Both the position numbers and the translations under genes were made by a program. The notes beneath the pieces were generated by a model. The model was not told the origin of the DNA and did no database searches. It worked only from the letters and a program-made list of their open reading frames with translations. Below are positions 18,551-28,442 of a DNA stretch of 64,000 nt, in pieces. The stretch is from Bryobacteraceae bacterium (GTDB lineage Bacteria; Acidobacteriota; Terriglobia; Bryobacterales; Bryobacteraceae): positions 62,001-126,000 of the forward strand of contig CANGYQ010000002.1 of the NCBI GenBank assembly GCA_947458745.1, read 5' to 3'. Position 1 is the first letter of the stretch. Every line of letters starts with the position of its first letter.

Positions 18551-21500
18551 TTAGGGAGTCAAGGTAAGGAACACAGTCCGAGTACTACCGTTGTAGGTAG
18601 CCGTGACATTGGCCGTCGTGGTGGCGGCCACCACCGGCGTGATCAGCGAGAAGTTCGGGGACTGCGTGGCACCCGCCGGGATGGTCACGGTGGCCGGGAC
18701 AATCACTCCGGAATCCGCCGACAGGCTGATGGTGACCCCACCAACCGGTGCCGGTCCATCAATAGTGACCCGGTTGGCGGTGGTGGTGGTGCCACCCTTG
18801 GTGCTGGTGGGCGACAGCGTCAGGACGCTCAATACAGGCGGCCGGACCGTCAGCGTACCGCTGACGCTGGCCCCGTTGTAGGTGGCGGTGATCGTCACAT
18901 TGGTGGCAACGGTGGCGACGCTGGTGGTGATCGTAAACATGGGCGAAGTCGCGGAACCCGCCGCGATGGTGATGGTGGGAGGCACAACAGCCAATGGGTT
19001 ATTGCTGCTGAGCGCAACAACCAAACCGCCTGCCGGGGCCGTTCCCGAGAGATTGACCCGGTTGGCTGTAGTGGACAAAGACCCGACCACGACGCTGGGC
19101 GACAGGATGATATTGGACAACGCCACCGGCGCTGCCGTGAGCGAAGCCGTCCGGGAGACGCCATTGAAGGTGGCCGTGATGGTAGCCGTCACGGAGGAGG
19201 CGACGTTCGCCGTAGCGATCGAGAACAGCGGCGAACTGGTGGCACCCGCCGGGACCGTGACCGTGGCCGGAGGGATCACCGCAGGATCGGAACTGCCCAA
19301 GGCCACGACCACACCGGCGGCTCCCGCAGGACCGTCCAGGGTGACGCGGCAAGTAGTGGCGGAAGAGCCCGAAGAGACGGAACTGGGTGAGATGGTGATG
19401 GAGGAGAGCGCCGCTGGCCGAACCGTCAGCACGCCGGTGCGGGTGACCCCACCGAAGCTGGCGGAAATGTTGACCGGCGTGGTCACCGCCACTTCGGTGG
19501 TGGTGATGACAAACAAAGCGGACGCAGTCTGGCCCGCGGGTACGGTGACGGAGGCCGGTACCACGGCTGCCGGGTTATCGCTGATCAGCGGCACCACGAC
19601 ACCGCCCGGCGGTGCCGGGGCAGAGAGGGTGACCCGGTTCGAGGGGGCCGAGACTTGCCCCACCACGGCCGTCGGGCTGATCGAGATAGCCGACAAGGCC
19701 ACCGGTGTGACGACCAGATTGGCCGTCTTGGTGACACTGTTGTAGGTGGCGGTGATCACCGCAGTGGTGGAACTGGTCACGCTGGCGGTGGTGATCGTGA
19801 AGACCGGCGAGGCGGTTGCGCCGGGCAGGATGGAGACGGTGGCCGGAACCACGACCGCCGGGTCCGAACTGGCCAAGCTAACCACTGCACCCGCCGCGGG
19901 CGCGGGCCCATCCAGATTCACCCGGTTGCTGGTGGTATTGACTCCGCCGGCCACCGTGGTGGGCGAGAGCGAGACCGAACTCAGCAGCGGAGGACGTACC
20001 GTCATGGTGGCGGTTCGGGTAACGCCATTGTAGGTAGCGGTGATCGTCACCAGGGTGGGCGCAGCCACTTCCTTGGTCGTGATGGTGAAGACGGGCGAGG
20101 AAGACGCGCCAGCCAAAACCGTGACGGTCGGCGGCACAACGGCGGCTGGATCCGAACTCGCCAGGCTCACCACGGCACCCGCCGCGGGCGCGGGTCCGTC
20201 CAGGCTCACCCGGTTGCTGGTGGCGCTGACGCCGGCGGCCACGGTTGGGGGCGATAGGCTGACCGATGACAGCGCGGCAGGCCGAACAGTGAGAGCCGCG
20301 GTTCTGGTGACGTCGGCCAAGGTGGCGGAGATGGTGACGACGGTGTTGGCCGCCACTTCTTTGGTGGTGATGGTGAAGACAGGCGATTGGGTCTGCCCCG
20401 CGGCCACCGTCACGGAGGCCGGCACGACGGCGGCCGGATCGGAGCTGGCCAGCGTGACGACGGTGTTGCTCTGGGCCGGACCGTTTAAGGTTACGCGGTT
20501 GGAAGTCGCGGAAGACTGGCCCACCAGGGAAGAGGGCGAAAGGGTGATCGACGAAAGAGCCGTCGGCGTCAACGTCAGCGTGGCGGTTCTTGAAACGCCA
20601 CCATAGGTGGCGGTGATGGTGACCGGGGTCGAACTGGCGACCCCACTGCTGACGATCGAGAAAACAGGGGAGGCCGTGGCCCCTGCGGCCACCGTCACGG
20701 TGGCGGGCGAGGTGGCCAGCGGGCTGGAACTACTGAGGGCCACTATGGCGCCCCCGGTTGGTGCCGGGCCGTCCAGATTGATCCGGTTGGTGGTGGAAGT
20801 CACGCCGCCGGCCATGGTGGTAGACCCGAGGGAGACGCTACTGACGGCAGGCGTGCGGACCGAGAACAAGAGGGTCCGTTCGACGCCCTTGTAGGCGGCG
20901 GTCACGGTGGCATAGGTCAACACGTTCACGGCTTGGGTGTTGATCGTGAAGTTGGGCGACCGCAGGGCCCCTTCCGGCACAACCACGGACGGGGGCAATG
21001 AAATGGTGTCGTTTGATGGTGTCAGGGTGACGGTCACTCCCCCCGCAGGAGCCGGGCCGTCCAGCGATACCCAGTTCGCGGTCGTCGGCAGCGGACCGAC
21101 TATCGAGCCGGGGGAAAGAAACAATCTGGAGAGAGCCGGCGGGTTCAAGGTCAGCGTGACGTTGCGGGTGACGCCGGCATAGGAAGCCGAGACGGTGAGT
21201 TGCGTCGAGGTGGCCACTCCGGTGGTGACGATGGAGAAGTTGGGGGAAGCGGTCTGGCCGGGCGCAATGGTCACCGAGGGTACCGACAGAACGGCCAGGG
21301 GGCTGGAACTGGCCAGGGCCACCACCACGCCGGCCGCGCCGGCGGGCCCATCCAGATTGACTCTATTGGTGGTAGTGACGACGCCGCCCGCCACGGTCGC
21401 GGGAGACAGGCCCAGGCTGCTGAGTGCCGCCGGGCGGACGGTGAGGGTGGCGGTCACGGAGTGGCTATTGTAGGTAGCCGTAATGGTGACCGGAGTGGCC

Positions 21501-22290
21501 ACCATCACTTCCAGCGTGGTGATGGTGAAATCAGGCGAAGTGCCGACGCCTTCCGGAATCACAACCGAGGTGGGCACGACAACGGCCGGGTTGGAACTGG
21601 CCAGCATCACGGTTGCGCCGCCCGCCGGTGCCGGGGCGTCAATCGCCACTTTGTTGGCCGTGGTGGGCGCGGGGCCCACAATCGAGGTTGGTGAAAGCGT
21701 CAGGGCCAGCGGGGCCAGGGGCCGCAACGTTAACGCCGCGGTTCTGACCGTCCCGTTGTAGGAACCGGTGATGGTCACCACCTTGTTGGCTCCATAGACC
21801 TGGACCGAAGTGATGGTGAAGTAGGGCGAAAACGTAGCGCCCGCCGGGATGGACACGGAAGCAGGAACGACGGCGGCAGGATCGGAACTGGTGAGAGTGA
21901 CAACTACTCCGCCGACCGGGGCCGGGCCATCCAGGTTGACCCGATTGGTGGTGGTGGAGACACCGCCATTGATCAGGGTGCTGGACAGCGCAACGGAGCT
22001 CAACGCCACCGGCCGCACCGTGAGAGTGATGCTCTTGGTGATGCCGCCATAGGTGGCGGAGATGACCGCGGTACCGGTGGAGGTGACGGCGGGTGTCGTG
22101 ATGTTGAATACTGCCGTCGTCATGCCGGCCTGCACAACCGCCGCCGGGGAGATGGGGGCCACCGCGGGATTGGAACTGGACAACGACACCAGGCCATCGG
22201 CCAGCGGGGCGGTATCGACCGTCACCGTACCGGATACTTGCACCCCACCCACCACTGAGGTGGACGACAGACTGAGGGTGAAGAAATTGG
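18551..22290 (-). repeat. Thirteen tandem Ig-like coding modules of the S8 protease
   Basis: A tandem direct repeat of roughly 285 bases per unit codes for modules with the consensus elements LSSVSLSPTTVAGG, TTNRVNLDGPAPAGG, LASSDPAAVVPATVTV and PVFTITT. Units 8 and 9 (around 20.0 and 19.7 kb) are closest to each other; others have drifted. The array has uninterrupted frame. It is coding and should not be mistaken for a CRISPR array or satellite. Confidence 0.85.
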
Positions 22291-24580
22291 ATAAGGTGAC
22301 CACTGCCGAGTTGCTCACGGTGGGGGCCGCGACGCTGGTGGCGGTAATAGTGATGGATTGAGGCGTAGTCACGGTGGCTGGCGCGGTGAAAAGCCCTGTA
22401 GACGAAATTGTCCCGACGGCCGGGGTGCGGGACCAGGTAACGGCCGTATTGGCCGTGCCTGTAACGGTCGCCGTAAACTGCCGGGACTGGCCCTGAGCCA
22501 GGCTCACGAGGGAGGGAGTGAGATCCAACCCCACGGCTGGCAGAACGAAATCCGCCTGAGCGACCGATTCACCCACCAGTTGGACACCGCTGGTGATGAC
22601 CTTGCGGCCAGCGGAGGACGCCGTTACCGTGTAGGTGCCCGGAGGCAGACCGAAGCTGGAATAAATCCCCGCAGCATTGGTGGTGGCTCCGGCCGAGATG
22701 CCGGGTCTGACGAAAAGCAAGTCCGCGTCGTTGACGGGGTTTCCCGCCGTGTCGGTGACGGTGCCCAAAATCTGGCCATACTTAACCAACGTAAAATTGC
22801 TCACCTGACTGGTTGAGGGCCCCACATTGAAACCACTCACCAACTGGGTGCTGTACCCAGGAGCGGAAACGCGCAGGTCGTACACTTGCGCCGAAGCACC
22901 GGGCACTAGCGGGAGTGTGTACTCGCCAGCCGGACCGGTGGTGGCTTCTTCCCGGATCAGACCGCCGACCAGCGCCTGTACCACCGCACCCGCGACGGGT
23001 CCTTGATTGGATGAGACGGTGCCGTTGATCAAGCCCAGCGTGGCCCCCAGCCGGACATTAATCGCCGTGTCGGAACCCGCGCTGACGCCCACGGGAAAGG
23101 TCTGCGTCCCGGCGGTGCCTGTGGCGGTCATCGTATACGTACCCGGGGCCAGGTCTCTGATCCGGAACAGGCCGGTCGTGTTGACCGAAACAGTAAAGGT
23201 ACCGATGGTGAGCGTCGCGGCGGCCGGAGCACCATTGATATCGACGATCTGTCCCGTGACTGAACCCGTGGTGGCCGCCCGCGCGGTTCCCGTCAGCGCC
23301 GCCAGGGCGTCGATGACGCCATAGCCCAAAAACTGCGCCCAGCCTCCACCCGCCAGCGGCGACATAGCCGTTTGCTGCAGCCGGCGAAGGATGCCCTGAC
23401 CGGAGAGTCCCGGGTTCGCCATGGCCACCATACTCGCCAAGGCCGACACGTGCGGAGTGGCCTGTGAAGTACCCGACATGGAGTGGTAGTCCTTCGCCGG
23501 CGAAAGTCCGATGGTGTAGGTGGGGTAAGTGGACAAAATGGAAACGCCGGGGGCGGCCAGATCGACGTTGTCGCCGAAATTGGAAAACGACGCTTTGGCA
23601 TTGTTGACGTCGGTGGCGGCCACACCCACCGCGTGGTGGGCACCAGCCGGATAGAACAGCCCCGGTGAGTTCGAGTTTCCGGCCGCGGCCACGACCAGCG
23701 CATCGCGAGCCCAGGCATAGTTCACCGCGTCCTGCAGGGCCTGGGAATAGCCACTGCCGCCCAAGCTGAGTGAGATCACGCGCGCCCCGGCATCAGCGGC
23801 AAGCATGATGGCGGAGGCGATGTTGGAATCGGGTCCGGCGCCGCTATTGGCCAGCACCTTGTAGATCACCAGTTCCACGCCATTGCCCAGCGAGGCCACG
23901 CCCAGCGAATTATTGGTCGCCGCGCCGACAATGCCGGCGGTATGCGTTCCGTGGCCGTGATCGTCCTGCCATAAGCAGGCGGGGGTGGGCCGGATGGTGG
24001 GGATGAGAGCGCGGCTTAACTCCGCCGAGAGTTGGCCACCGGCGGTGGAATAGACGGAGCTACCGCCGCTATTGGAGTAATCCGGGTGGGTGCAGTCGGC
24101 ACCAGTGTCCAGCACAGCCACGCGCACACGGCCTTCGCCGGTCAACCCGTACTGGTTGGGCAGCAGACGCCAGGCGGGCAGCGCCTTCATGTTGGTGAGC
24201 GCCCACTGCGAGGCATACATCGGGTCGTTGGGCGCATTCACGCCACTGGTGACGCGAATACGGTTGGGTTCGACGTACTCGACTTCAGGGAGGGCCGCCA
24301 GCGAGGTGGCGAGCGCGTCAGCAAAAGCCGCCGGGAGTTGGAGCCGGAATACGTTCACCGAAGGGTGGAGGCGGTCACTCTGCGCACCTGGTCCCGCCGC
24401 AGCTGAAAGGACTGCCGGGGATACGCGGTCTCGCAGTTTCACCAGAAATTCGTTCGGAACAACGGGTTCGCTCGGCGCTGGGAAGATCCGACGGCCACCC
24501 CAAGCGGGGAACGCAGTGAAGGCCACCAAGGCGAGCCACAGAGCTAGGGACCGGAAACGACTACTCTTTTGAAATTTCAA
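18551..24580 (-). CDS. Giant secreted subtilisin-like (S8) protease with regulatory and Ig-like repeats
   Basis: About 2,009 residues. The start is probably TTG 24580, six bases after GGAGG; the GTG at 24586 abuts that site. The signal peptide ends FPAWGG. An S8 catalytic domain (about 150-425) shows Asp in VAVLDTGAD, His in DDHGHGTHTAG and Ser in SGTSQATPHVS, after a prodomain (about 40-110). Three carboxypeptidase-regulatory-like beta domains follow (about 440-720), then one BIG2-like domain. Thirteen related Ig-like modules of about 90-96 residues each end in repeats of the type ITATYNGVTRTATLTVRP. It should be a large surface or secreted protease whose repeats form a stalk or binding array. 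It is a monocistronic gene with its own terminator. Confidence 0.92.
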   Translation of the reverse strand: MKFQKSSRFRSLALWLALVAFTAFPAWGGRRIFPAPSEPVVPNEFLVKLRDRVSPAVLSAAAGPGAQSDRLHPSVNVFRLQLPAAFADALATSLAALPEVEYVEPNRIRVTSGVNAPNDPMYASQWALTNMKALPAWRLLPNQYGLTGEGRVRVAVLDTGADCTHPDYSNSGGSSVYSTAGGQLSAELSRALIPTIRPTPACLWQDDHGHGTHTAGIVGAATNNSLGVASLGNGVELVIYKVLANSGAGPDSNIASAIMLAADAGARVISLSLGGSGYSQALQDAVNYAWARDALVVAAAGNSNSPGLFYPAGAHHAVGVAATDVNNAKASFSNFGDNVDLAAPGVSILSTYPTYTIGLSPAKDYHSMSGTSQATPHVSALASMVAMANPGLSGQGILRRLQQTAMSPLAGGGWAQFLGYGVIDALAALTGTARAATTGSVTGQIVDINGAPAAATLTIGTFTVSVNTTGLFRIRDLAPGTYTMTATGTAGTQTFPVGVSAGSDTAINVRLGATLGLINGTVSSNQGPVAGAVVQALVGGLIREEATTGPAGEYTLPLVPGASAQVYDLRVSAPGYSTQLVSGFNVGPSTSQVSNFTLVKYGQILGTVTDTAGNPVNDADLLFVRPGISAGATTNAAGIYSSFGLPPGTYTVTASSAGRKVITSGVQLVGESVAQADFVLPAVGLDLTPSLVSLAQGQSRQFTATVTGTANTAVTWSRTPAVGTISSTGLFTAPATVTTPQSITITATSVAAPTVSNSAVVTLSNFFTLSLSSTSVVGGVQVSGTVTVDTAPLADGLVSLSSSNPAVAPISPAAVVQAGMTTAVFNITTPAVTSTGTAVISATYGGITKSITLTVRPVALSSVALSSTLINGGVSTTTNRVNLDGPAPVGGVVVTLTSSDPAAVVPASVSIPAGATFSPYFTITSVQVYGANKVVTITGSYNGTVRTAALTLRPLAPLALTLSPTSIVGPAPTTANKVAIDAPAPAGGATVMLASSNPAVVVPTSVVIPEGVGTSPDFTITTLEVMVATPVTITATYNSHSVTATLTVRPAALSSLGLSPATVAGGVVTTTNRVNLDGPAGAAGVVVALASSSPLAVLSVPSVTIAPGQTASPNFSIVTTGVATSTQLTVSASYAGVTRNVTLTLNPPALSRLFLSPGSIVGPLPTTANWVSLDGPAPAGGVTVTLTPSNDTISLPPSVVVPEGALRSPNFTINTQAVNVLTYATVTAAYKGVERTLLFSVRTPAVSSVSLGSTTMAGGVTSTTNRINLDGPAPTGGAIVALSSSSPLATSPATVTVAAGATASPVFSIVSSGVASSTPVTITATYGGVSRTATLTLTPTALSSITLSPSSLVGQSSATSNRVTLNGPAQSNTVVTLASSDPAAVVPASVTVAAGQTQSPVFTITTKEVAANTVVTISATLADVTRTAALTVRPAALSSVSLSPPTVAAGVSATSNRVSLDGPAPAAGAVVSLASSDPAAVVPPTVTVLAGASSSPVFTITTKEVAAPTLVTITATYNGVTRTATMTVRPPLLSSVSLSPTTVAGGVNTTSNRVNLDGPAPAAGAVVSLASSDPAVVVPATVSILPGATASPVFTITTASVTSSTTAVITATYNSVTKTANLVVTPVALSAISISPTAVVGQVSAPSNRVTLSAPAPPGGVVVPLISDNPAAVVPASVTVPAGQTASALFVITTTEVAVTTPVNISASFGGVTRTGVLTVRPAALSSITISPSSVSSGSSATTCRVTLDGPAGAAGVVVALGSSDPAVIPPATVTVPAGATSSPLFSIATANVASSVTATITATFNGVSRTASLTAAPVALSNIILSPSVVVGSLSTTANRVNLSGTAPAGGLVVALSSNNPLAVVPPTITIAAGSATSPMFTITTSVATVATNVTITATYNGASVSGTLTVRPPVLSVLTLSPTSTKGGTTTTANRVTIDGPAPVGGVTISLSADSGVIVPATVTIPAGATQSPNFSLITPVVAATTTANVTATYNGSTRTVFLTLTP

Positions 24581-24586
24581 CGTCAC

Positions 24587-25044
24587 CCTCCGAAAGAAAT
24601 CATCCGCGAAGCTTTGGACCGATTTTGCCAGTACTCCGGCTCCAGGCCCACTTCGACTCGTAGTTTCACTTAGTGCACGATTGTACCGTAACCTTGCCGA
24701 TTACGACCCGGTGCGGAGCCATCATTTGAAGCGAAAAAGTACTAGGATTCCTAGGCGAGGACGGGCGGTCTCCCCGAAGGATTCGTAATTTTAGCCCAGG
24801 AGCCGACTACGATCAGTACCAGTACAGTGAAAAATAAGTCCTGGCCAACCGGAGACGGCGCACGACTACTAGTGAGACGGACCCGAAGCCAGAGATCCTC
24901 CCTGGTAAAACAAGTGAAACTAGCTTGCCACATCTGGCCGCCACTTTCAATTCGGCCGCGCAATGCGACTTAATAGTTTGACCGGTTCTCGAAATTCTGG
25001 CGACGGCCGCTGGAAGCTTGACCCCGGGGTGCGCCCGGGCGGTG
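24587..25044. other. 458-base gap between the S8 protease and the DsbD-alpha-like gene
   Basis: This should hold the protease promoter near its right-hand gene end. A perfect 6-bp inverted repeat with one-base spacer (CTAGGATTCCTAG) lies at 24742-24754 and could be an operator. An open frame on the minus strand at 24751-24963 would encode 70 residues with one hydrophobic segment (LFFTVLVLIVVGSWA). It has no clear ribosome site and I do not call it a gene. I see no tRNA or other RNA gene here. Confidence 0.4.
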
Positions 25045-25614
25045 CTACATCTTGAGTGGAATCAGCGCCGAAAGATCAATTGCCGACGGGCCGTTGAGCG
25101 GCACCGTCAGCACGACATCTACGTTTTTGCAGATGGCGTCGGAACAGGCTTGGGCGCGCACTCGCGCCGTGGCGGGGCCCGGGCCGTTCGGTTTCGCTTT
25201 GGCCGCGAAGAGCGCCTTCCGCTCAAAGCCGAAGGAATACCACTGAATCTCGGGCTTGGAGAAGTCCTGCGGGGGAGATTGACGCCAGCTGCCCTGCACT
25301 TCCAGGCCGCTTTCCAGCTTGATTTCGGTGGGTTTCTCAATGCCCAGGGACGGCTTGCCGGCCAGCTTTTCGGCTTGCCGCTTCTTGTTGTCCATGGCAA
25401 AGGTGTGCCAGCGCGGCTCAATCACCGCCTCCACCACCAAATCCTCACCCGTCCATAGCGCCCGGTAGGTGATACAAAGGCGGTCATCATGGTGGACCTC
25501 GACCGGTTGGGACCAATCCGCCCCGCGCGCCGCGCCGGGCAGCAGCGCGGCCATCATCAGTACGCCAGCGGCGGAGCGCAGCCAGGAAGGCACGAATTGA
25601 AAGCGAGGCATCAT
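25045..25614 (-). CDS. DsbD-alpha-like periplasmic thiol-disulfide domain protein
   Basis: 189 residues with a signal peptide (hydrophobic stretch ending GAARGADW). The mature part resembles the N-terminal DsbC-binding (alpha) domain of DsbD: an Ig-like beta sandwich with VEAVIEPRWHTFAMD and a C-terminal cysteine pair in ACSDAICKN. It lacks the membrane and thioredoxin parts of DsbD. It overlaps the upstream selenoprotein gene by four bases (ATGA), so the two are translationally coupled. The likely role is electron transfer to or from the thioredoxin-like partner in the periplasm. Confidence 0.8.
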   Translation of the reverse strand: MMPRFQFVPSWLRSAAGVLMMAALLPGAARGADWSQPVEVHHDDRLCITYRALWTGEDLVVEAVIEPRWHTFAMDNKKRQAEKLAGKPSLGIEKPTEIKLESGLEVQGSWRQSPPQDFSKPEIQWYSFGFERKALFAAKAKPNGPGPATARVRAQACSDAICKNVDVVLTVPLNGPSAIDLSALIPLKM

Positions 25615-26858
25615 TTCCGGAAACTCATCTTATACGTCGTCAGCGGCATCTCAAAGCGCTTGCCTTCCCGCAATACATCCAGCTTCACGGGATCGCCGGC
25701 CTTTTTCCGCAAACGGATAAAGCCATCGGCGGTGCGGGCATACTCATCGCGCTGGGCACCATCGACGCCCACCACGACGTCGCCGACCTTAAGCTCATGA
25801 CTCTTCAGCGTCGCGGCCAGGCTGCTGACATAGGTGACCATGCTGGCAAAGCCCTCCGGGTCCAGGCTGCGCTCTTTCTTTTCCGCCGCGGTCATTTCGC
25901 GGGACTCAAAGTAGACGCGCGGGTCGATACTGAGCTGCTTGTACCGCACATCAGACCACCACCAGACCGGCGGCAGATCCACCGGCAACTCCACCGCCTG
26001 TCCCTGCCGGTCCACGGTGAGCTCGATTTTGGCCGACTTGCGCGGCACCATGTCGTAGGCGTACTGCAGGTCGGCAAACGTCCAGACGGTGGTGCCGTTC
26101 AGCGCGGCAATCCGGTCTCCGGCCTTCAGCCCGGCTTTTTCCACCGCGCCCTTGGCTTCCTTCACGATCAGACCCTTGGGCACGTCCAGGAAGATGCCCA
26201 GCATCTTGATGTCGGGCGAGCGGAACATGTGGGTGGGCTTGTCGAGGGTGCCATCCAGTTCGCGGTGCTGATTCTGGAAGTCGCCAATCAGGTGGCATTC
26301 GACGCAGTTGTTGCGGGCGAAAGTCCGCTCCACCAGCAGCGGGATCTCGCGGGGGTAGCGGGGCGTGGGCAGCGGCTTGGGCTTCAGTTCGCCGCGTTGG
26401 TACTGCCCGTGCAGTTCGAGGCCCTTGGTCAGCGCCAGTTCGATGCTTTCCAGATTGAGGTAAGTGTCCGGCGACTCCGCGTCCCGGCCTCCGTAACGCA
26501 TGTAGATCTGCTCGTCCGCATTCATGACAAAGAAGTAGAGCGTGTTGTAGCGATCGTATTCGAATAGCGCAATATTTACGTCGTCCATGCGTGGAATGCG
26601 CACACACACGTATTGCTGCATCAGTTTCCCGCGGGGTGAATTGGCCGGTGACAGCACAACCTGTGCGTCAAAAACTCTGCCGGCGATTCAAGCCTCGCAG
26701 CGGTACTCCAGAAAGATCGGCTTGCCGGTCTTCTTAGCCTCGTTCAAGGCTTGCTGATAGTTGTCCAGCCACGAGATCCCTTCCTGGCCCCGTGCGGGAG
26801 CAGCCAGCAGGAAGGTTGCGGCCACCAGGACCGGCAGGATGTTCAACATGCGCATCAT
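25611..26858 (-). CDS. Probable selenoprotein: exported thioredoxin-like/CxxCH/PDZ protein read through TGA
   Basis: Two pieces (26691-26858 and 25611-26687) are in exactly the same frame, separated only by TGA at 26688-26690. Read through, the product is 415 residues. The signal peptide ends PARG before QEGIS. A thioredoxin-like domain follows (about 30-130) with KTGKPIFLEYRCEA then Sec57 and IAGRVFDAQVV, giving a CxxU motif where homologous folds have CxxC. VMNADEQIYMRYGGRD is typical of this fold. A CVECH motif (residues 185-189) could bind haem c. PDZ-like regions follow at about 215-265 and 335-405. I place the start at ATG 26858 behind AGGTGA; ATG codons at 26855 and 26849 are alternatives. 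It lies between ispG and the DsbD-alpha gene. The alternative is a nonsense-mutated pseudogene, but the SECIS-like hairpin and intact downstream frame argue against that. Confidence 0.75.
26644..26684 (-). promoter_or_regulatory. SECIS-like stem-loop directly after the in-frame UGA
   Basis: On the minus-strand RNA, starting 18 bases after the UGA, GACGCAC pairs with GUGC-U-GUC (one bulged U) around the loop AGGUU. An outer GCCGG/CCGGC stem (26680-26684 with 26644-26648) closes the structure. The AGGU of the apical loop matches the SelB-contacting loop of the E. coli fdhF SECIS (AGGUCU). The loop GGU lies 27-29 bases after UGA, within the range known for bacterial SECIS elements. Confidence 0.7.
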
Positions 26859-26949
26859 CTTCACCTGTACACACAATTCCGGGCTATGGCCCGAGAATGG
26901 AAAAACGTTCGCCAGCCCCCCTACGTTACCGGCGGGAGGTGAGACCAGA

Positions 26950-28191
26950 CTATTGGGCCACCAGCGACGGATAGGTGCGGTCCACGTAGTCGTTCAGCAT
27001 CTCCATGAATTCGGCGGCGATGTGGTCCCCACGCAGGGTCCGGTTCAGCTTGCCATCCACATAAACCGGAGCCACGGGGTCCTCAAACGTGCCGGGGAGC
27101 GAGATGCCGATATTGGCATGCTTGCTTTCGCCCGGCCCGTTGACGATGCAACCCATCACGGCCACTTTCATCTCCTCGACGCCCGGGTGGTCCATTTTCC
27201 AGATGGGCATCTGCGTGCGCAGATAGGTCTGGATCTGGTCGGCCAGTTCCTGAAAGTAGGTGGAGGTGGTGCGGCCGCAGCCGGGGCAGGCGGTAACCTG
27301 TGGCGTGAAGCTGCGCAGTTCCAGCGATTGCAGGATCTGCTGGCTGACGATCACTTCTTCGGTCCGGTCACCATTGGGCAGCGGGGTGAGGGAAGTGCGG
27401 ATGGTGTCGCCAATGCCTTCCTGTAGCAGAACGGACAGGGCCGCGGTGGTGGCCACGATGCCCTTGGCGCCCATTCCGGCCTCGGTCAGCCCCAGGTGCA
27501 GCGGATAGTCGCATTTGCGGGCCAGCATCCGGTAGACCTTGATCAAGTCCTGGACGCCGGAGACCTTGGCCGACAGAATGATCATGTCGTGGCCCAGGCC
27601 GTAGCGTTCCGCCGCCGCCGCGGATTCCAGCGCGGAAATCACAATGGCGTTCAGCGTCACGTCCTTGGCATCCAGCGGTTCCGGTGACGCGGCGTTCTCG
27701 TCCATCAGGCGTGTCAGCAGGGCGCCGTCGAGCGATCCCCAATTGACCCCGATCCGCACGGGCTTGCGGTACTCGATCGCGGTTTCGATCATGGTGCGGA
27801 AGTTGTCATCGTGCTTTTTGCCGATGTTGACGTTGCCCGGGTTGATCCGGTACTTGGCGAGGGCCCGGGCACATTCCGGGTACTTCTTCAGCAGCAGATG
27901 GCCGTTGTAATGGAAGTCACCGATGATGGGCACGTCGCAGCCCTTAAAGCGCAGTAGGTCGACAATGCGGGGTACCGCGCGGGCCGCTTCGTCGGTGTTC
28001 ACCGTGACACGGACCTTTTCAGAACCGGCCTTGGCCAGGGCGAGGGTCTGCTCCACTGTGCCGGCCACGTCGGCCGTATCGGTGTTCGTCATCGATTGCA
28101 CGACGATCGGGTGGCCGCCACCCACTTTGACGCCACCCACGTTCACAACCGTGGACAATCTTCTTTTCACTGGACCGGGAGCCGCTTCCAT
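26950..28191 (-). CDS. ispG: 4-hydroxy-3-methylbut-2-enyl diphosphate synthase (IspG/GcpE)
   Basis: 413 residues, full length for the bacterial two-domain form. It starts at ATG 28191 with GGAGGT four bases upstream. A TIM barrel ([32 protein letters not shown]) is followed by a C-terminal 4Fe-4S domain with ligands in [10 protein letters not shown] and the conserved [18 protein letters not shown]. It converts MEcPP to HMBPP in the MEP pathway of isoprenoid synthesis in the cytoplasm. It is 91 bases upstream of the selenoprotein gene on the same strand, possibly one transcript. Confidence 0.97.
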   Translation of the reverse strand: MEAAPGPVKRRLSTVVNVGGVKVGGGHPIVVQSMTNTDTADVAGTVEQTLALAKAGSEKVRVTVNTDEAARAVPRIVDLLRFKGCDVPIIGDFHYNGHLLLKKYPECARALAKYRINPGNVNIGKKHDDNFRTMIETAIEYRKPVRIGVNWGSLDGALLTRLMDENAASPEPLDAKDVTLNAIVISALESAAAAERYGLGHDMIILSAKVSGVQDLIKVYRMLARKCDYPLHLGLTEAGMGAKGIVATTAALSVLLQEGIGDTIRTSLTPLPNGDRTEEVIVSQQILQSLELRSFTPQVTACPGCGRTTSTYFQELADQIQTYLRTQMPIWKMDHPGVEEMKVAVMGCIVNGPGESKHANIGISLPGTFEDPVAPVYVDGKLNRTLRGDHIAAEFMEMLNDYVDRTYPSLVAQ

Positions 28192-28442
28192 TTCACCTCC
28201 AACCCCTAGTTTATCAGGGGTCTAGCGCGATTCCTAGTTTCCGGCGAAACCCGAAATTATCACCTAGATAAGGGATTTTGATTGAAAGTTTGTTCGATTG
28301 TGATGTACAAAGGAGATAGTAAGGCGAGAGCGGTAGCCAAGGCCTTACGTCCCTGATCGACCCGTTTCTTTCTCCCAGATGAGAACTAGCCCGCACTGTA
28401 CTGGCGGGCAAGATAGTCTTGAGTTGGCAAAGGAAAGAAGAC

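Noticed and set aside
18551-22290. Regular ~285-base repeats as satellite or integrated repeats
   Set aside because: All units are in one open frame and encode homologous Ig-like modules of the S8 protease.
24751-24963. A 70-codon small membrane protein gene
   Set aside because: There is one hydrophobic segment but no clear ribosome site or neighbour context. It is noted in the gap entry only.
26688-26690. TGA as a simple nonsense mutation making a pseudogene
   Set aside because: The downstream 359 codons remain open and well conserved in character, the stop falls exactly at the redox-active position, and a SECIS-like hairpin follows.
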